A DNA stretch of 11,184 bases from Nitrospirota bacterium (lineage in GTDB: Bacteria; Nitrospirota; Nitrospiria; Nitrospirales; NS-4): assembly GCA_005877855.1 (NCBI GenBank), contig VBOF01000265.1, positions 1-11,184 on the forward strand. The letters run 5' to 3'. A program made the translations under genes and the position numbers. Of the stretch, positions 1-7,053 are shown piece after piece; positions within the stretch are counted from its first letter, which is position 1, and every line of letters begins with the position of its first letter. The notes beneath the pieces are model-generated. The model was not told the DNA's origin. It did not search any database and worked only from the letters and a program-made list of their open reading frames with translations.

Positions 1-1770
1 TCCTCCATCCCGCGAAAGCATCAGACCCTTCGTGTCCGACCTTGCGACAAGCACCGAGGGGTGAGAGGGGTCCGACAGCCGGTCTGCTTGACTGGTGGGA
101 ACCGCCAAGGGCATATCAGAGTTGGTCAGGTGCTGGTCATTCGCCGGTTCCCATCTGGATCCATGGTCGGCAGACCAAAACAGTCCCTCTGGCGTCCGGA
201 CAGACATCCTGCCGGGGAGGGCAGGATCGATGGTGAGACTCAGAATCCGGCGGCTTGAAAGACCCTTGACAGGAAACCAGTACTCTCCGCCATCAGCCGT
301 TCTGTACACCCCGGCATTCGCTGTGCCCGCGTATAAGACGCCGCGCTGGGCGGGATCTTCGACCAAACAGGTCACTATTTCGCTTCCCAGGCGGTAGGAC
401 GAAAGCTTCCAGGACCGGCCTGTGTCGGCGCTCTTTAGAACCCCCCAACGACGCGTCGTCAAGTACATCACGGTGGGATCGTGTGCGCTGACCACCAGCC
501 CTGAGATGTCCTCGGCTTCTACGAAGCGCGGCGGAGCGATCGGCTCATCCTTTCGCGCAGGCAGGTTCGCCGTGAAGACTTGCGGGCTTCTCATCACCCT
601 ACCCGGCAGGTTGCCCGCAACCGCGAACGCCACGGTTCGTCCGGCCAGATCCACAGACAGGGGCTCAAAGCCAACCAATCCGGGCCCAGTGCGGGTGAGT
701 TGAATGACCTCGTCGGTATCCAGGCGCATGGCGAACAGGTTGCCAGATCCGTCATCATTCAGCGCATCGAATTCACAATTCGACACGAAGACCACCCACC
801 TTCCATCGGTAGACAGCGTTGGGAGCAGATTCAAGCAGGTGGAGGAATGGGTGACTTGTCGAAAGGTCCCGCTCGGGATGTCCACGGTATAGACCTCGAA
901 ATTCAGATCCGGATTTTCTCCAAGGAAATCCAGACGGGAAACGAAGGCTGCCCGGTGCCCCTGGCCGGCCAAGACCAGCGATTCAAAGACCCCTGCCATG
1001 ACTCCGATGTGAGAGTCGATCTGCAGGCGAAGCTCCCCAGTCTGACGAGTCCAGGCATACAGGTTCGTTGACCCACCAGGGAACTGCGGCTTGAGATTTT
1101 CGACGAACAGCACGGTCTGTCCATCATGGCTGATCACCGACCAGTGATGCCGTGCCGGCGGCGTGGTGTGGGAGATTTGGATCACCCGGTTGGATTGGAG
1201 ATCGAACAAAAATACCTCCTCGTTCCCATCCTCGTTCTGTCCGGGAACGAGGTCGGCGTCAGACGTGAGCACCACGCTGTCCCCATTGCCCGAAAGCTGA
1301 GGCTTCAAGATAAACTGGTTCTCTGTCGCACTTCGAATGTGTGTAAGCTGGCTGTAACGGCGGTCATTAGCGTCATAGAGAAAGACTTGGAGCACATGAT
1401 CCGGGTTTTGTCCTGGAATGAGATCCCCGTCGCCCAGAAACACCACCCGCTGTCCATCGGCGCTGATGCTGGGTGCGGCCGAGAAGACTCCAGGTGGGGT
1501 CACCGCCTCGACGCGTCGCGAAGCCCGGTGAATGCGCACCACATGGCGGATGGGTGGGCTGCTTGATTCCGGACAATCGGTGGCAGCAGCGATCCACTGC
1601 CCGTCGCCCGACAGGACGGGGGCGGAATAGCCGCAGTCCGATGCCGCTGTGACCTGAGAGCCAAGCGGCTGTGCAGAAGGTAGGATTTGGGCTTGCCCAC
1701 CTGTGCCAGAGGCCGCCAAGAAGCCAAGCACGGCGCACATCTGGAGCATCCGTGTACAAATCAGCCGCAT
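1..1770 (-). CDS. Exported beta-propeller (PD40/TolB-like) plus BNR-repeat protein, 3' end outside window
   Basis: An open frame runs without a stop from the start codon to the left edge, giving 590 codons; the C-terminus is missing. Residues 1-27 look like a Sec signal peptide ending near GQA. Residues 50-390 hold at least five repeats of the PD40/TolB propeller type, each centred on an S-x-DG-(Q/R)-x-V-x-F pattern (about 54, 101, 160, 213 and 320). From about 440 the repeat type changes to BNR/sortilin-like Asp-box motifs (SADTGRSW, TADGGEYW, SADHGSRW, SRDGG). A periplasmic or secreted binding or scaffold role is inferred; no enzyme activity can be assigned. The ATG at 1770 was chosen because GGAGAAGG lies 9 nt upstream and it begins the signal peptide. 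An in-frame ATG at 1800, two bases after the upstream stop, is the alternative and would allow translational coupling. It is the last gene of the PPIase operon visible here. Confidence 0.85.
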   Translation of the reverse strand, partial: MRLICTRMLQMCAVLGFLAASGTGGQAQILPSAQPLGSQVTAASDCGYSAPVLSGDGQWIAAATDCPESSSPPIRHVVRIHRASRRVEAVTPPGVFSAAPSISADGQRVVFLGDGDLIPGQNPDHVLQVFLYDANDRRYSQLTHIRSATENQFILKPQLSGNGDSVVLTSDADLVPGQNEDGNEEVFLFDLQSNRVIQISHTTPPARHHWSVISHDGQTVLFVENLKPQFPGGSTNLYAWTRQTGELRLQIDSHIGVMAGVFESLVLAGQGHRAAFVSRLDFLGENPDLNFEVYTVDIPSGTFRQVTHSSTCLNLLPTLSTDGRWVVFVSNCEFDALNDDGSGNLFAMRLDTDEVIQLTRTGPGLVGFEPLSVDLAGRTVAFAVAGNLPGRVMRSPQVFTANLPARKDEPIAPPRFVEAEDISGLVVSAHDPTVMYLTTRRWGVLKSADTGRSWKLSSYRLGSEIVTCLVEDPAQRGVLYAGTANAGVYRTADGGEYWFPVKGLSSRRILSLTIDPALPGRMSVRTPEGLFWSADHGSRWEPANDQHLTNSDMPLAVPTSQADRLSDPSHPSVLVARSDTKGLMLSRDGG

Positions 1771-1802
1771 GAGCACCTGCCTTCTCCCGGAGGAGCCCAT
1801 GG

Positions 1803-2645
1803 TTAGTGGGTATGGTCGGCCGGAACGGTCACGAAGAGCTGGCGGATGTCGCGATCCACCCAGACCTTCGCCCCCTTAACCAGCGCCAGCTCCCAGTCCG
1901 CCCTTGCCGTAACCCAGCGCTCTTGCTGGATGAGCTCTCGGACTCGATCCCGCGCCTGGTCAAGCTTATCCGTGTGCCAGAAGGAGGAGAGCTTTTTCCG
2001 GTTCTTCTCCCAATATAGGTTGATCTCCTCGTCACCCACCGGCAAGATTTTTCGCCGGCTGGCCTCCAACTGCTGGATGAGCAACTGCTGGCGTAACTCC
2101 GTGCGCCATTCGGTCAGTGTCGTATGGCCTTTCCGCAGTTCCTGCTCGAACCCCTCAGGCCCCCCCATCTGTTGCTCGCTCTGCTGCTCCATGAGCCTGA
2201 CCTGTTCGTCAATCGCCGGCATGGTGACGCTGAGTCCCAACCTCTGTGCTTCTTGCAACTTTAATCGTTCCAAGGCCGTAGCATTGATGATGTGCCGGAG
2301 GAGAGTACGTTCTTCGAGAGGGTCGAGCGGCTGGGAAGATGGCTGGTTCTAGGCGATCTGGTGGGACTGATGTGCAGCCGCGGTCGCGCCTGTCGCGTCG
2401 GGCTTGTTCGCGGCCTGTGCGCCTTGCGCCGTATGCTCCTGGTGGCCCATCATATTCCGGGCCTGTTGAAACCGCTCGATCACCTGCTGACGCGTAATCA
2501 CCTCCCCATTGACATTCGCAACGATCTCGGGGATCGTCTCCAGCAGGCTCTTCGGGGCTGGAGGAGTCTCACGCTCCGCACAGGCACCGCCCAGCATTGC
2601 GCAGAGCAGCAGGCTGAGTCCAAGATACAGGTTCTTCTTGTTCAT
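1803..2645 (-). pseudogene. SurA N-domain-like lipoprotein interrupted by an in-frame TAG codon
   Basis: One frame of 281 codons covers the gene, but codon 99 (2349-2351) is TAG. The N-terminal part has a lipoprotein-type signal (hydrophobic stretch, then LGGAC with Cys22) and the SurA_N signature VNGEVITRQQVIERF at about 44-58. After the stop the same frame continues with the helical remainder of a SurA_N-like domain (LEERTLLRHIINA, then LQEAQRLGLSV) and a charged helical C-terminus. No parvulin domain is present, so the intact protein would be a chaperone-like factor rather than an isomerase. The start at 2645 has GGGGGAG a few bases upstream and follows the PPIase stop by 12 bp. The downstream part has no ATG or GTG with a ribosome site near its beginning; the nearest candidate is TTG at 2273 without a Shine-Dalgarno sequence. 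The stop sits in a low-complexity Ala/Gln/His linker and could have arisen from CAG by one C-to-T change. A sequencing error or readthrough cannot be excluded. Confidence 0.8.
2349..2351 (-). other. In-frame amber codon inside the SurA-like gene
   Basis: TAG on the minus strand separates the N-terminal 98 codons from 181 further sense codons in exactly the same frame (2645 minus 2273 is a multiple of three). The flanking protein reads HQSHQIA, stop, NQPSSQPLDPLEE, and similarity to the SurA_N fold resumes directly afterwards. Confidence 0.85.
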
Positions 2646-2657
2646 CGCTCTCCCCCT

Positions 2658-3626
2658 TCATCGGCTCGTTGAGGGACTGGCGACCGGCGAATCCAAGTCA
2701 ATCCGGTCGGCGATCCAGATCGTCGCGCGCTTCCTGGCTTCTTCGATCCGGCGGTTATATTCTGTGTTACTGCGCATGGCCCTGATGAGCTCATCCAAAA
2801 GCTCTCGTTTGTCTTCGAGGCGACCCCAGCCCGCCGTTCTGTGTTCCTCCACCAAGACAATGTGGTAGCCGTGAACTGAACGAAACGGCTGGCTGATCTC
2901 TCCCGGTTTCAGCTTAAAGACGACATCGTCCCAGGGAGCATAGTGGATCCCCGGGGTCACCCAGCCCAAGTCGCCTCCCTTGGTCCGCGACAGATCGGTT
3001 GACGTGCTTTCGGCCAGCTTCGCGAAGTCGGCTCCTTCTTTGAGTTGGCGATACAACCGATCGGCCAGGTCGGGCGTCAGCACGATGATCTGGCGGGCTT
3101 TTACCTGTTCAGGAAAGAGCGTATATTTTTCCTGCTCGAATTGAGCTTTCAGATCGCTCTGGGTCACGAGAACAGCCTCCATAAGCCGCTTTCGCACTTT
3201 CATCTCGAGTTGGCCCTTCCGAATGTCGTAGCGCAGCTTGACGGGGTTCCCCCCGGTGAATGCCAGCATGGCGGCGAAGGAGGCGTCATCGGTCTTACCC
3301 TGTCGTTCTTTGACGGCGGCCTCCACCTCCTCGTCCGAGACGCTGATGCCCATCTCGCGGGCCACCTGCTCTTGCAACACGTTAGCTATCAAGGTCTGCA
3401 ATGCTGCCCTGGCGCGGGCTTCCCTCGCTTTCCCGGGCGGCAGCCCAGGGTGGGCACGCTCATACATTTCCACATGGATGCGAACGTCCCCCTTCGTGAT
3501 GGCGACTCCGTTTACGCGGGCGACGATTCCCTCGTCGCCAGGATCGCTTGCCGCCGTCACACTGCCGATTCCCAGAAGCAGAAGAACCAGCACCGCAGCG
3601 CTCAGCATGTGGGGAAGCTTGACCAT
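2658..3626 (-). CDS. Periplasmic SurA/parvulin-type peptidyl-prolyl isomerase
   Basis: A protein of 322 residues. Residues 1-26 are a signal peptide (strongly hydrophobic AAVLVLLLLGIG, cleavage near VTAA). Residues 34-150 match a SurA_N/trigger-type domain (IVARVNGVAITKGDV, then the LQEQVAREMGISVSDEEVEAAV helix pair). Residues 175-262 are a parvulin rotamase domain (VKARQIIV, GADFAKLAESTSTD, KGGDLGWV, FKLKPGEIS, GYHIVLVEE). Such proteins help outer-membrane or exported proteins fold in the periplasm. The first conserved parvulin histidine (usually A-R-H-I-L) is Gln179 here, while His255 is kept, so isomerase activity may be weak. I chose the ATG at 3626 because it begins the signal peptide well; a TTG at 3668 in the same frame would add 14 polar residues. 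No clear Shine-Dalgarno precedes either. The gene heads the operon with the SurA-like lipoprotein and propeller gene. Confidence 0.88.
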   Translation of the reverse strand: MVKLPHMLSAAVLVLLLLGIGSVTAASDPGDEGIVARVNGVAITKGDVRIHVEMYERAHPGLPPGKAREARARAALQTLIANVLQEQVAREMGISVSDEEVEAAVKERQGKTDDASFAAMLAFTGGNPVKLRYDIRKGQLEMKVRKRLMEAVLVTQSDLKAQFEQEKYTLFPEQVKARQIIVLTPDLADRLYRQLKEGADFAKLAESTSTDLSRTKGGDLGWVTPGIHYAPWDDVVFKLKPGEISQPFRSVHGYHIVLVEEHRTAGWGRLEDKRELLDELIRAMRSNTEYNRRIEEARKRATIWIADRIDLDSPVASPSTSR

Positions 3627-3639
3627 GTGTGTGGCCGCA

Positions 3640-3668
3640 ATAGGAGCATTATGAGGTTTTAAAGTCAA
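3640..3668 (-). promoter_or_regulatory. Possible sigma70-type promoter for the PPIase operon
   Basis: TTGACT at 3668-3663 is a five-of-six match to a -35 box, followed after 17 bp by TCCTAT (3645-3640), a poor -10. It sits just downstream of a strong terminator and just before the PPIase start, where an operon promoter is expected. Transcription from it would give an almost leaderless message. An alternative -10 is CATAAT at 3653-3648, but it lacks a good -35. Confidence 0.25.
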
Positions 3669-3685
3669 TCCCCAAATTCACCCTG

Positions 3686-3726
3686 AAAAAAGAGGGGGTA
3701 ACGATTGTTCAGGTCGTTACCCCCTC
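3686..3726 (-). terminator. Strong rho-independent terminator after the cupredoxin gene
   Basis: GAGGGGGTAACGA (3726-3714) pairs perfectly over 13 bp with TCGTTACCCCCTC (3704-3692) around a 9-nt loop. On the minus strand it is followed at once by a run of six T (3691-3686). It lies about 65 bp after the cupredoxin stop and separates that gene from the PPIase operon. Confidence 0.93.
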
Positions 3727-3792
3727 CTCGCCCGTCAGATCGATGAATCAGTCTTCATTGAACCTGACCTCTCGCTCCGATCGTGCAACGAA

Positions 3793-5607
3793 TTACTTCC
3801 ACGGAGGCATCTGCGGCCAGGCGATTGTGCCCGAGTTCCAACCCACGGCATTCGAGATGCTCGTGACGCCCACGGGCAGAGGCGACGCGGTCGTCCCCTG
3901 CAGCGTCAGCAAGCTGTTCATGTTGGTTCGGACTTCTCCGACCTTCGTCAACAACTCCGCATCATAGATACTCATCTTGTCCTGATAGGCCGCTGACATC
4001 ACGACATAGTGGCCGCCGCCGCGTTTCGGCCCAATGTGCGAGCCGTGACAGCCGTTGGCGCAGTCCATCTGCACGATCACCGTGTCCGTTGCTGTGTCGA
4101 TGATCGCCGCTTGGGATGACTTCGACCCCTGCACGTACACCTTCGAGCTGTCCGGGTGAACGATGATCTGTATCGGAATATGGACGTTCGGCACCGGCGC
4201 GCCCATGAGGGTGCAGGTTGTGCATGCACCGAGGCTCACAACCCCCATTGGGGCTCCGGTGACTGCATTGGTCACACTGATCCTGTTGTCAACCGCATTG
4301 GACGTGTAGGCCTTCGTGCAGTTCACCAAGGATCCGGATGCCACTGGATAGACCCCCGCCGACGGGAAGAACGCTTGTCCTCCGCTCGGGCTGGTCGGGG
4401 TCGCTGGAATCTGGACAACCCCGATCCGGTTGTTCAACGGCGCGGGGACTGTGTCGTGAATCCCATCGCCACAGACCCAGTTCCCATGCGGGAAGTTCTC
4501 GCCTAGGTCCACCGTTTGACTGACCTGCGGAGGAATCGTAGAGACGATCTGATTCGGATCAAAGATCCCAAGGTTGCCGTGGATATTCGCGGGTGCCCCG
4601 GGTGCCGCGCTCTGTCCCGTGTTCCCGACCTGGCCCGCTTCCATCGTCACCCAGCCCACCGTGCCGCCCGGGTTCGTCATCACGTGGGTCACGTCCCCGG
4701 CAAACAGCGTATTGGTCGAGCCGACAATGCCTTGGCCGCCTGACCGTGAGATCCACTGGAATGTTTGGCCGTGCAAATTCGTCGAGAAGGTAAAACAATC
4801 TCTGTTCGGTTGGCTGATCACTGACCCAGGTGGGTTCCCCGATGCGGTGCCGTTCGGCCCGATCGGATCCCCCGTCTTGGTGAAGTGGTTGTTATTCCAG
4901 AGATTATGCGTGGTCGTCGCGCCTTCGAACCGGCCGCCAACCTTCCGGGAGCCATTACAGTAGACCGTGTCCGTCACACCAGAGGCTGCAGCAGTCTCAA
5001 GTGCGCCGCTTGCGCCGGTAATGGTTTGATTCGAATCCAACCAGAGATGCGCGCTCCCGCAGTGCACCACTCCTGGGTAGGTGGTGTTGGGCACGCCGTT
5101 GAAGCCCGGATACTCATAGGTCGCGGTCGTGCACCATTCGCCGATTCCAATCACCCCTTGGCGATCGGGCGTAGCCATGTCCTGCGTGTCGGTACCCTGC
5201 AGAATTTCCGGAACAGGTCCAGACCCCACGCCGACACTGATATTGCCCGCCATCCAGGGATGGATGAGACAGATGTATGGATTGTCGCCCGGATTCGGGA
5301 ACGCCACCGTAAACGTGTCACCAGGAAGCTTCTTTCCGCTATCAAACGCAGGGCCAGCCGGGATAGGGATCTGGGACCCGAATGGGGCCGCTGCGAGGGC
5401 GGTCACGGTGTGAGTGGTATTGGGGTCGTTGAAGTGCCAGGTGATGCTATCGCCTGGGTTGATGCTGATTTGGACTGGCGAGAACCACGGCTGGATCTTT
5501 CCAACGTTCACCGAATGGTCCACAGCCACCGCCCAAGAGGATGTGGCACCGAATACGACCAGCGCCACTAAAACGAGAGTCGCAAATGCCCACCTTGAAG
5601 TTCTCAT
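3793..5607 (-). CDS. Secreted cupredoxin-domain protein with C-terminal YVTN-like propeller segment
   Basis: A protein of 604 residues with a signal peptide at 1-28 (cleavage near AVA). Residues 30-127 form a type 1 copper cupredoxin domain: His66 in NTTHTVTA, then Cys113, His116 and Met119 in YICLIHPWM. The C-x2-H-x2-M spacing is that of amicyanin. A periplasmic or extracellular electron-transfer or copper-binding role follows from the family. Residues 130-400 are rich in Gly, Asn and Thr and I do not recognise them. Residues 475-560 resemble a YVTN-type propeller strand set (PDSSKVYVQG, AIIDTATDTVIV, KMSIYDAELL). A CANGCH sequence at 516-521 has the form C-x3-C-H; with another nearby Cys pair (462, 465) it may be a disulfide or metal site rather than heme attachment. 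AGGAGG lies 8 nt upstream of the ATG. The gene appears monocistronic, with its own leader and terminator. The natural redox partner and substrate cannot be read from the sequence. Confidence 0.88.
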   Translation of the reverse strand: MRTSRWAFATLVLVALVVFGATSSWAVAVDHSVNVGKIQPWFSPVQISINPGDSITWHFNDPNTTHTVTALAAAPFGSQIPIPAGPAFDSGKKLPGDTFTVAFPNPGDNPYICLIHPWMAGNISVGVGSGPVPEILQGTDTQDMATPDRQGVIGIGEWCTTATYEYPGFNGVPNTTYPGVVHCGSAHLWLDSNQTITGASGALETAAASGVTDTVYCNGSRKVGGRFEGATTTHNLWNNNHFTKTGDPIGPNGTASGNPPGSVISQPNRDCFTFSTNLHGQTFQWISRSGGQGIVGSTNTLFAGDVTHVMTNPGGTVGWVTMEAGQVGNTGQSAAPGAPANIHGNLGIFDPNQIVSTIPPQVSQTVDLGENFPHGNWVCGDGIHDTVPAPLNNRIGVVQIPATPTSPSGGQAFFPSAGVYPVASGSLVNCTKAYTSNAVDNRISVTNAVTGAPMGVVSLGACTTCTLMGAPVPNVHIPIQIIVHPDSSKVYVQGSKSSQAAIIDTATDTVIVQMDCANGCHGSHIGPKRGGGHYVVMSAAYQDKMSIYDAELLTKVGEVRTNMNSLLTLQGTTASPLPVGVTSISNAVGWNSGTIAWPQMPPWK

Positions 5608-6046
5608 TGTTTTTCCCTCCTAAAGTCTCTGTGATAGAGGTCATGCACTGTGCTATTCACTGTACTGTCTGGAGTACCCCTGTATTTTTCTTCCCCACCT
5701 CCTTTCTTGCCCTTTCCCCTCTATTTCTATCCCGGGCTCCAGTTATCGGGCGTTTCAGTTATGGTAGGGACGTTATATCCGGGAGCCGAAAATGTATATC
5801 GGGAGCGCTACGGGGTTTTAACCACGGAGAGCCGCGGAATTTTGATTCAGGTATTTCCTTGAAAACAAGGAAAGCATTTTCCCCGAGACCCAGGCTGAAA
5901 TGTACGCTTATGGACTTACATGTCTCGCCGCAAAATCGAGGAAGAGGCCAGACCTCTAATCTGCATGCGGTCCTAGTTCCTTGCTTCTATTTATATTTCA
6001 CGAGGGCAACGGCCGGGTAATAGCGAGGAGCAATGTCCGGCAGCGG
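5608..6046 (-). promoter_or_regulatory. Long upstream region of the cupredoxin gene with repeated ATC-CGGG motifs and a hairpin
   Basis: About 440 bp without a supported gene. AGGAGG at 5621-5616 is the ribosome site of the cupredoxin gene. In forward orientation, four related motifs occur: TATCCCGGGC (5728), TTATCGGGCG (5743), ATATCCGGGAGC (5775) and TATATCGGGAGC (5795). The spacings between their ATC cores are 16, 32 and 21 bp. A perfect 8-bp inverted repeat, TTTCCTTG-AAAA-CAAGGAAA, lies at 5854-5873. No clean -35/-10 pair stands out. Regulator binding is an inference from the repetition only. Confidence 0.4.
5854..5873. repeat. Perfect 8-bp inverted repeat with 4-nt loop
   Basis: TTTCCTTG and CAAGGAAA flank AAAA in the gap between the response regulator and the cupredoxin gene. 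There is no T-run directly after it on the minus strand, so it is not a standard terminator; an operator or RNA hairpin are both possible. Confidence 0.5.
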
Positions 6047-6700
6047 TCATTCTTCTGCGGGCAAAATGCCTCGCCGGATGGCATAGCGGATGAGTTCTGC
6101 GTGGTTATGGAGATTCAGCTTACGCATCAGATTCGCCCGGTGGGTCTCGACAGTCCGTGGACTGACGAAGAGCTTGTCTGCGATCTCAGCGTTGCTCAGG
6201 CCTCCGGCCACCAAATAAAGGACTTCCCGCTCCCGCGTTGTGAGCGTGTCATACGGGTCCAGTACCGCCCCATTCCTACTCTTCAGGTAGCCTTCGACGA
6301 TTTTTTCGGACAGTGGGGGACTAAGAAAGCTCCGGCCAGCGGCCACTTCGCGTACAGCCAAGATCAGTTCATCGGCCCGTGAACTTTTGAGCACGTAGCC
6401 TGCGGCACCCTCTTGCAGTGCCTCGGACACATAAGCCTCACTGCTGCACATGGATAACATAATGACGCGGGTTTTGGGCGCGCACTTCACTACTTGACGG
6501 AGCGCAGAGAGGCCGTTGATGCCCGGCATCAGAAGATCGAGGACGAGCACATCAGGGCGCAAGCGCTCGGCTAGGTCGACCACTTCGCGCGCATCGGCGG
6601 CCTCACCAACAAGGTGAAAATCCGGCTCAGCCGCCAATAAGACCCTCAGGCCCTGGCGGACGAGGTGATGATCATCAGCCAAAAGGATACTAGTGCTCAT
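6047..6700 (-). CDS. NarL/LuxR-family response regulator
   Basis: A protein of 217 residues, the full length for the family. Residues 3-118 form the receiver domain: acidic pair Asp9/Asp10, phospho-acceptor Asp55 in VLVLDLLMPG, Ser83 in VIMLS, and Lys105 in GYVLKSS. Residues 150-207 form the GerE/LuxR helix-turn-helix (LTTREREVLYLVAGGLSNAEIADKL, then VSPRTVETHRANLMRKL). Phosphorylation by a HisKA_3-type kinase would switch on DNA binding. The ATG overlaps the stop of the upstream kinase ATPase fragment (ATGA), so it is translationally coupled to it. All key residues are present, so the regulator looks functional even though its apparent kinase is broken. Its targets are unknown; the adjacent cupredoxin upstream region with repeated motifs is one candidate. 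Confidence 0.95.
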   Translation of the reverse strand: MSTSILLADDHHLVRQGLRVLLAAEPDFHLVGEAADAREVVDLAERLRPDVLVLDLLMPGINGLSALRQVVKCAPKTRVIMLSMCSSEAYVSEALQEGAAGYVLKSSRADELILAVREVAAGRSFLSPPLSEKIVEGYLKSRNGAVLDPYDTLTTREREVLYLVAGGLSNAEIADKLFVSPRTVETHRANLMRKLNLHNHAELIRYAIRRGILPAEE

Positions 6701-7053
6701 GCTCTCATCAGGCTCGCGTGTTCGATCGGAGCAGTCAGCGGCAGTTCTGCCGTCACGCGGGTACCGCGGCCTGGCGAAGACTCCAATGTCAGCTCGCCCC
6801 CCAGCGCATGCACCCTCTCCCGCATCCCAGTCAGCCCCAACGTGGTGACCGGCGTCGAGCGCACATCAAACCCGATTCCCCGGTCTTCGATTTGCATCCC
6901 AAGCATGGAGCCATTGGCCCACATTCGCACGGTCGCCTGCTTGACACCCGCATGAAGGGCCACGTTGGTCAACGCCTCTTGGACGATGCGATACGCCGCC
7001 GTCTCCACCTCCGATGCAAAGCGTCTGCCTAAGTCGGTGTGTTCAAAGGTCAC
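6697..7053 (-). CDS. HATPase_c domain of a split HisKA_3-type histidine kinase
   Basis: A frame of 118 residues encoding little more than the ATP-binding domain: N box YRIVQEALTN (about 21-30), G1 box EDRGIGFD (56-63), G2-like LGLTGMRERV (72-81), and a final GRGT loop (95-98). These motifs are typical of NarX/DesK-type kinases. It begins at a GTG that overlaps the stop of the upstream kinase ORF (GTGA). An in-frame TAG directly precedes that GTG, so it cannot extend upstream. Only a weak AGG lies upstream; translation would depend on reinitiation. Compared with intact kinases, the stretch joining the H-box helix to this domain, roughly 50 residues including the usual LRPxxLDDLGL motif, is missing from both pieces. 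I read this as a decayed kinase gene, although a two-piece product or an assembly error is possible. Confidence 0.85.
   Translation of the reverse strand: MTFEHTDLGRRFASEVETAAYRIVQEALTNVALHAGVKQATVRMWANGSMLGMQIEDRGIGFDVRSTPVTTLGLTGMRERVHALGGELTLESSPGRGTRVTAELPLTAPIEHASLMRA

Noticed and set aside
1126..1566. Several plus- and minus-strand frames of 60-160 codons at the left end
   Set aside because: They overlap a continuous 590-codon minus-strand frame with repeated propeller motifs, which explains the region.
3045..3662. A 205-codon plus-strand open frame antisense to the PPIase
   Set aside because: It mirrors the PPIase frame in GC-rich DNA; its product has no recognisable family features, and it starts within the opposite gene.
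3668..3668. TTG at 3668 as the PPIase start
   Set aside because: It would put 14 polar residues before the signal peptide, and the TTG is more plausibly part of a -35 box.
4040..4060. CANGCH as a standard heme c site
   Set aside because: The spacing is C-x3-C-H rather than C-x2-C-H, there is one copy only, and no cytochrome features surround it; kept only as a question.
4885..5571. A 228-codon plus-strand open frame antisense to the cupredoxin gene
   Set aside because: The minus-strand frame encodes a signal peptide and a full copper site. The plus frame has no recognisable domain and no ribosome site.
5942..5960. AGAGG-CCAGA-CCTCT as a terminator for the response regulator
   Set aside because: The stem has only five pairs and no T-run follows on the minus strand.
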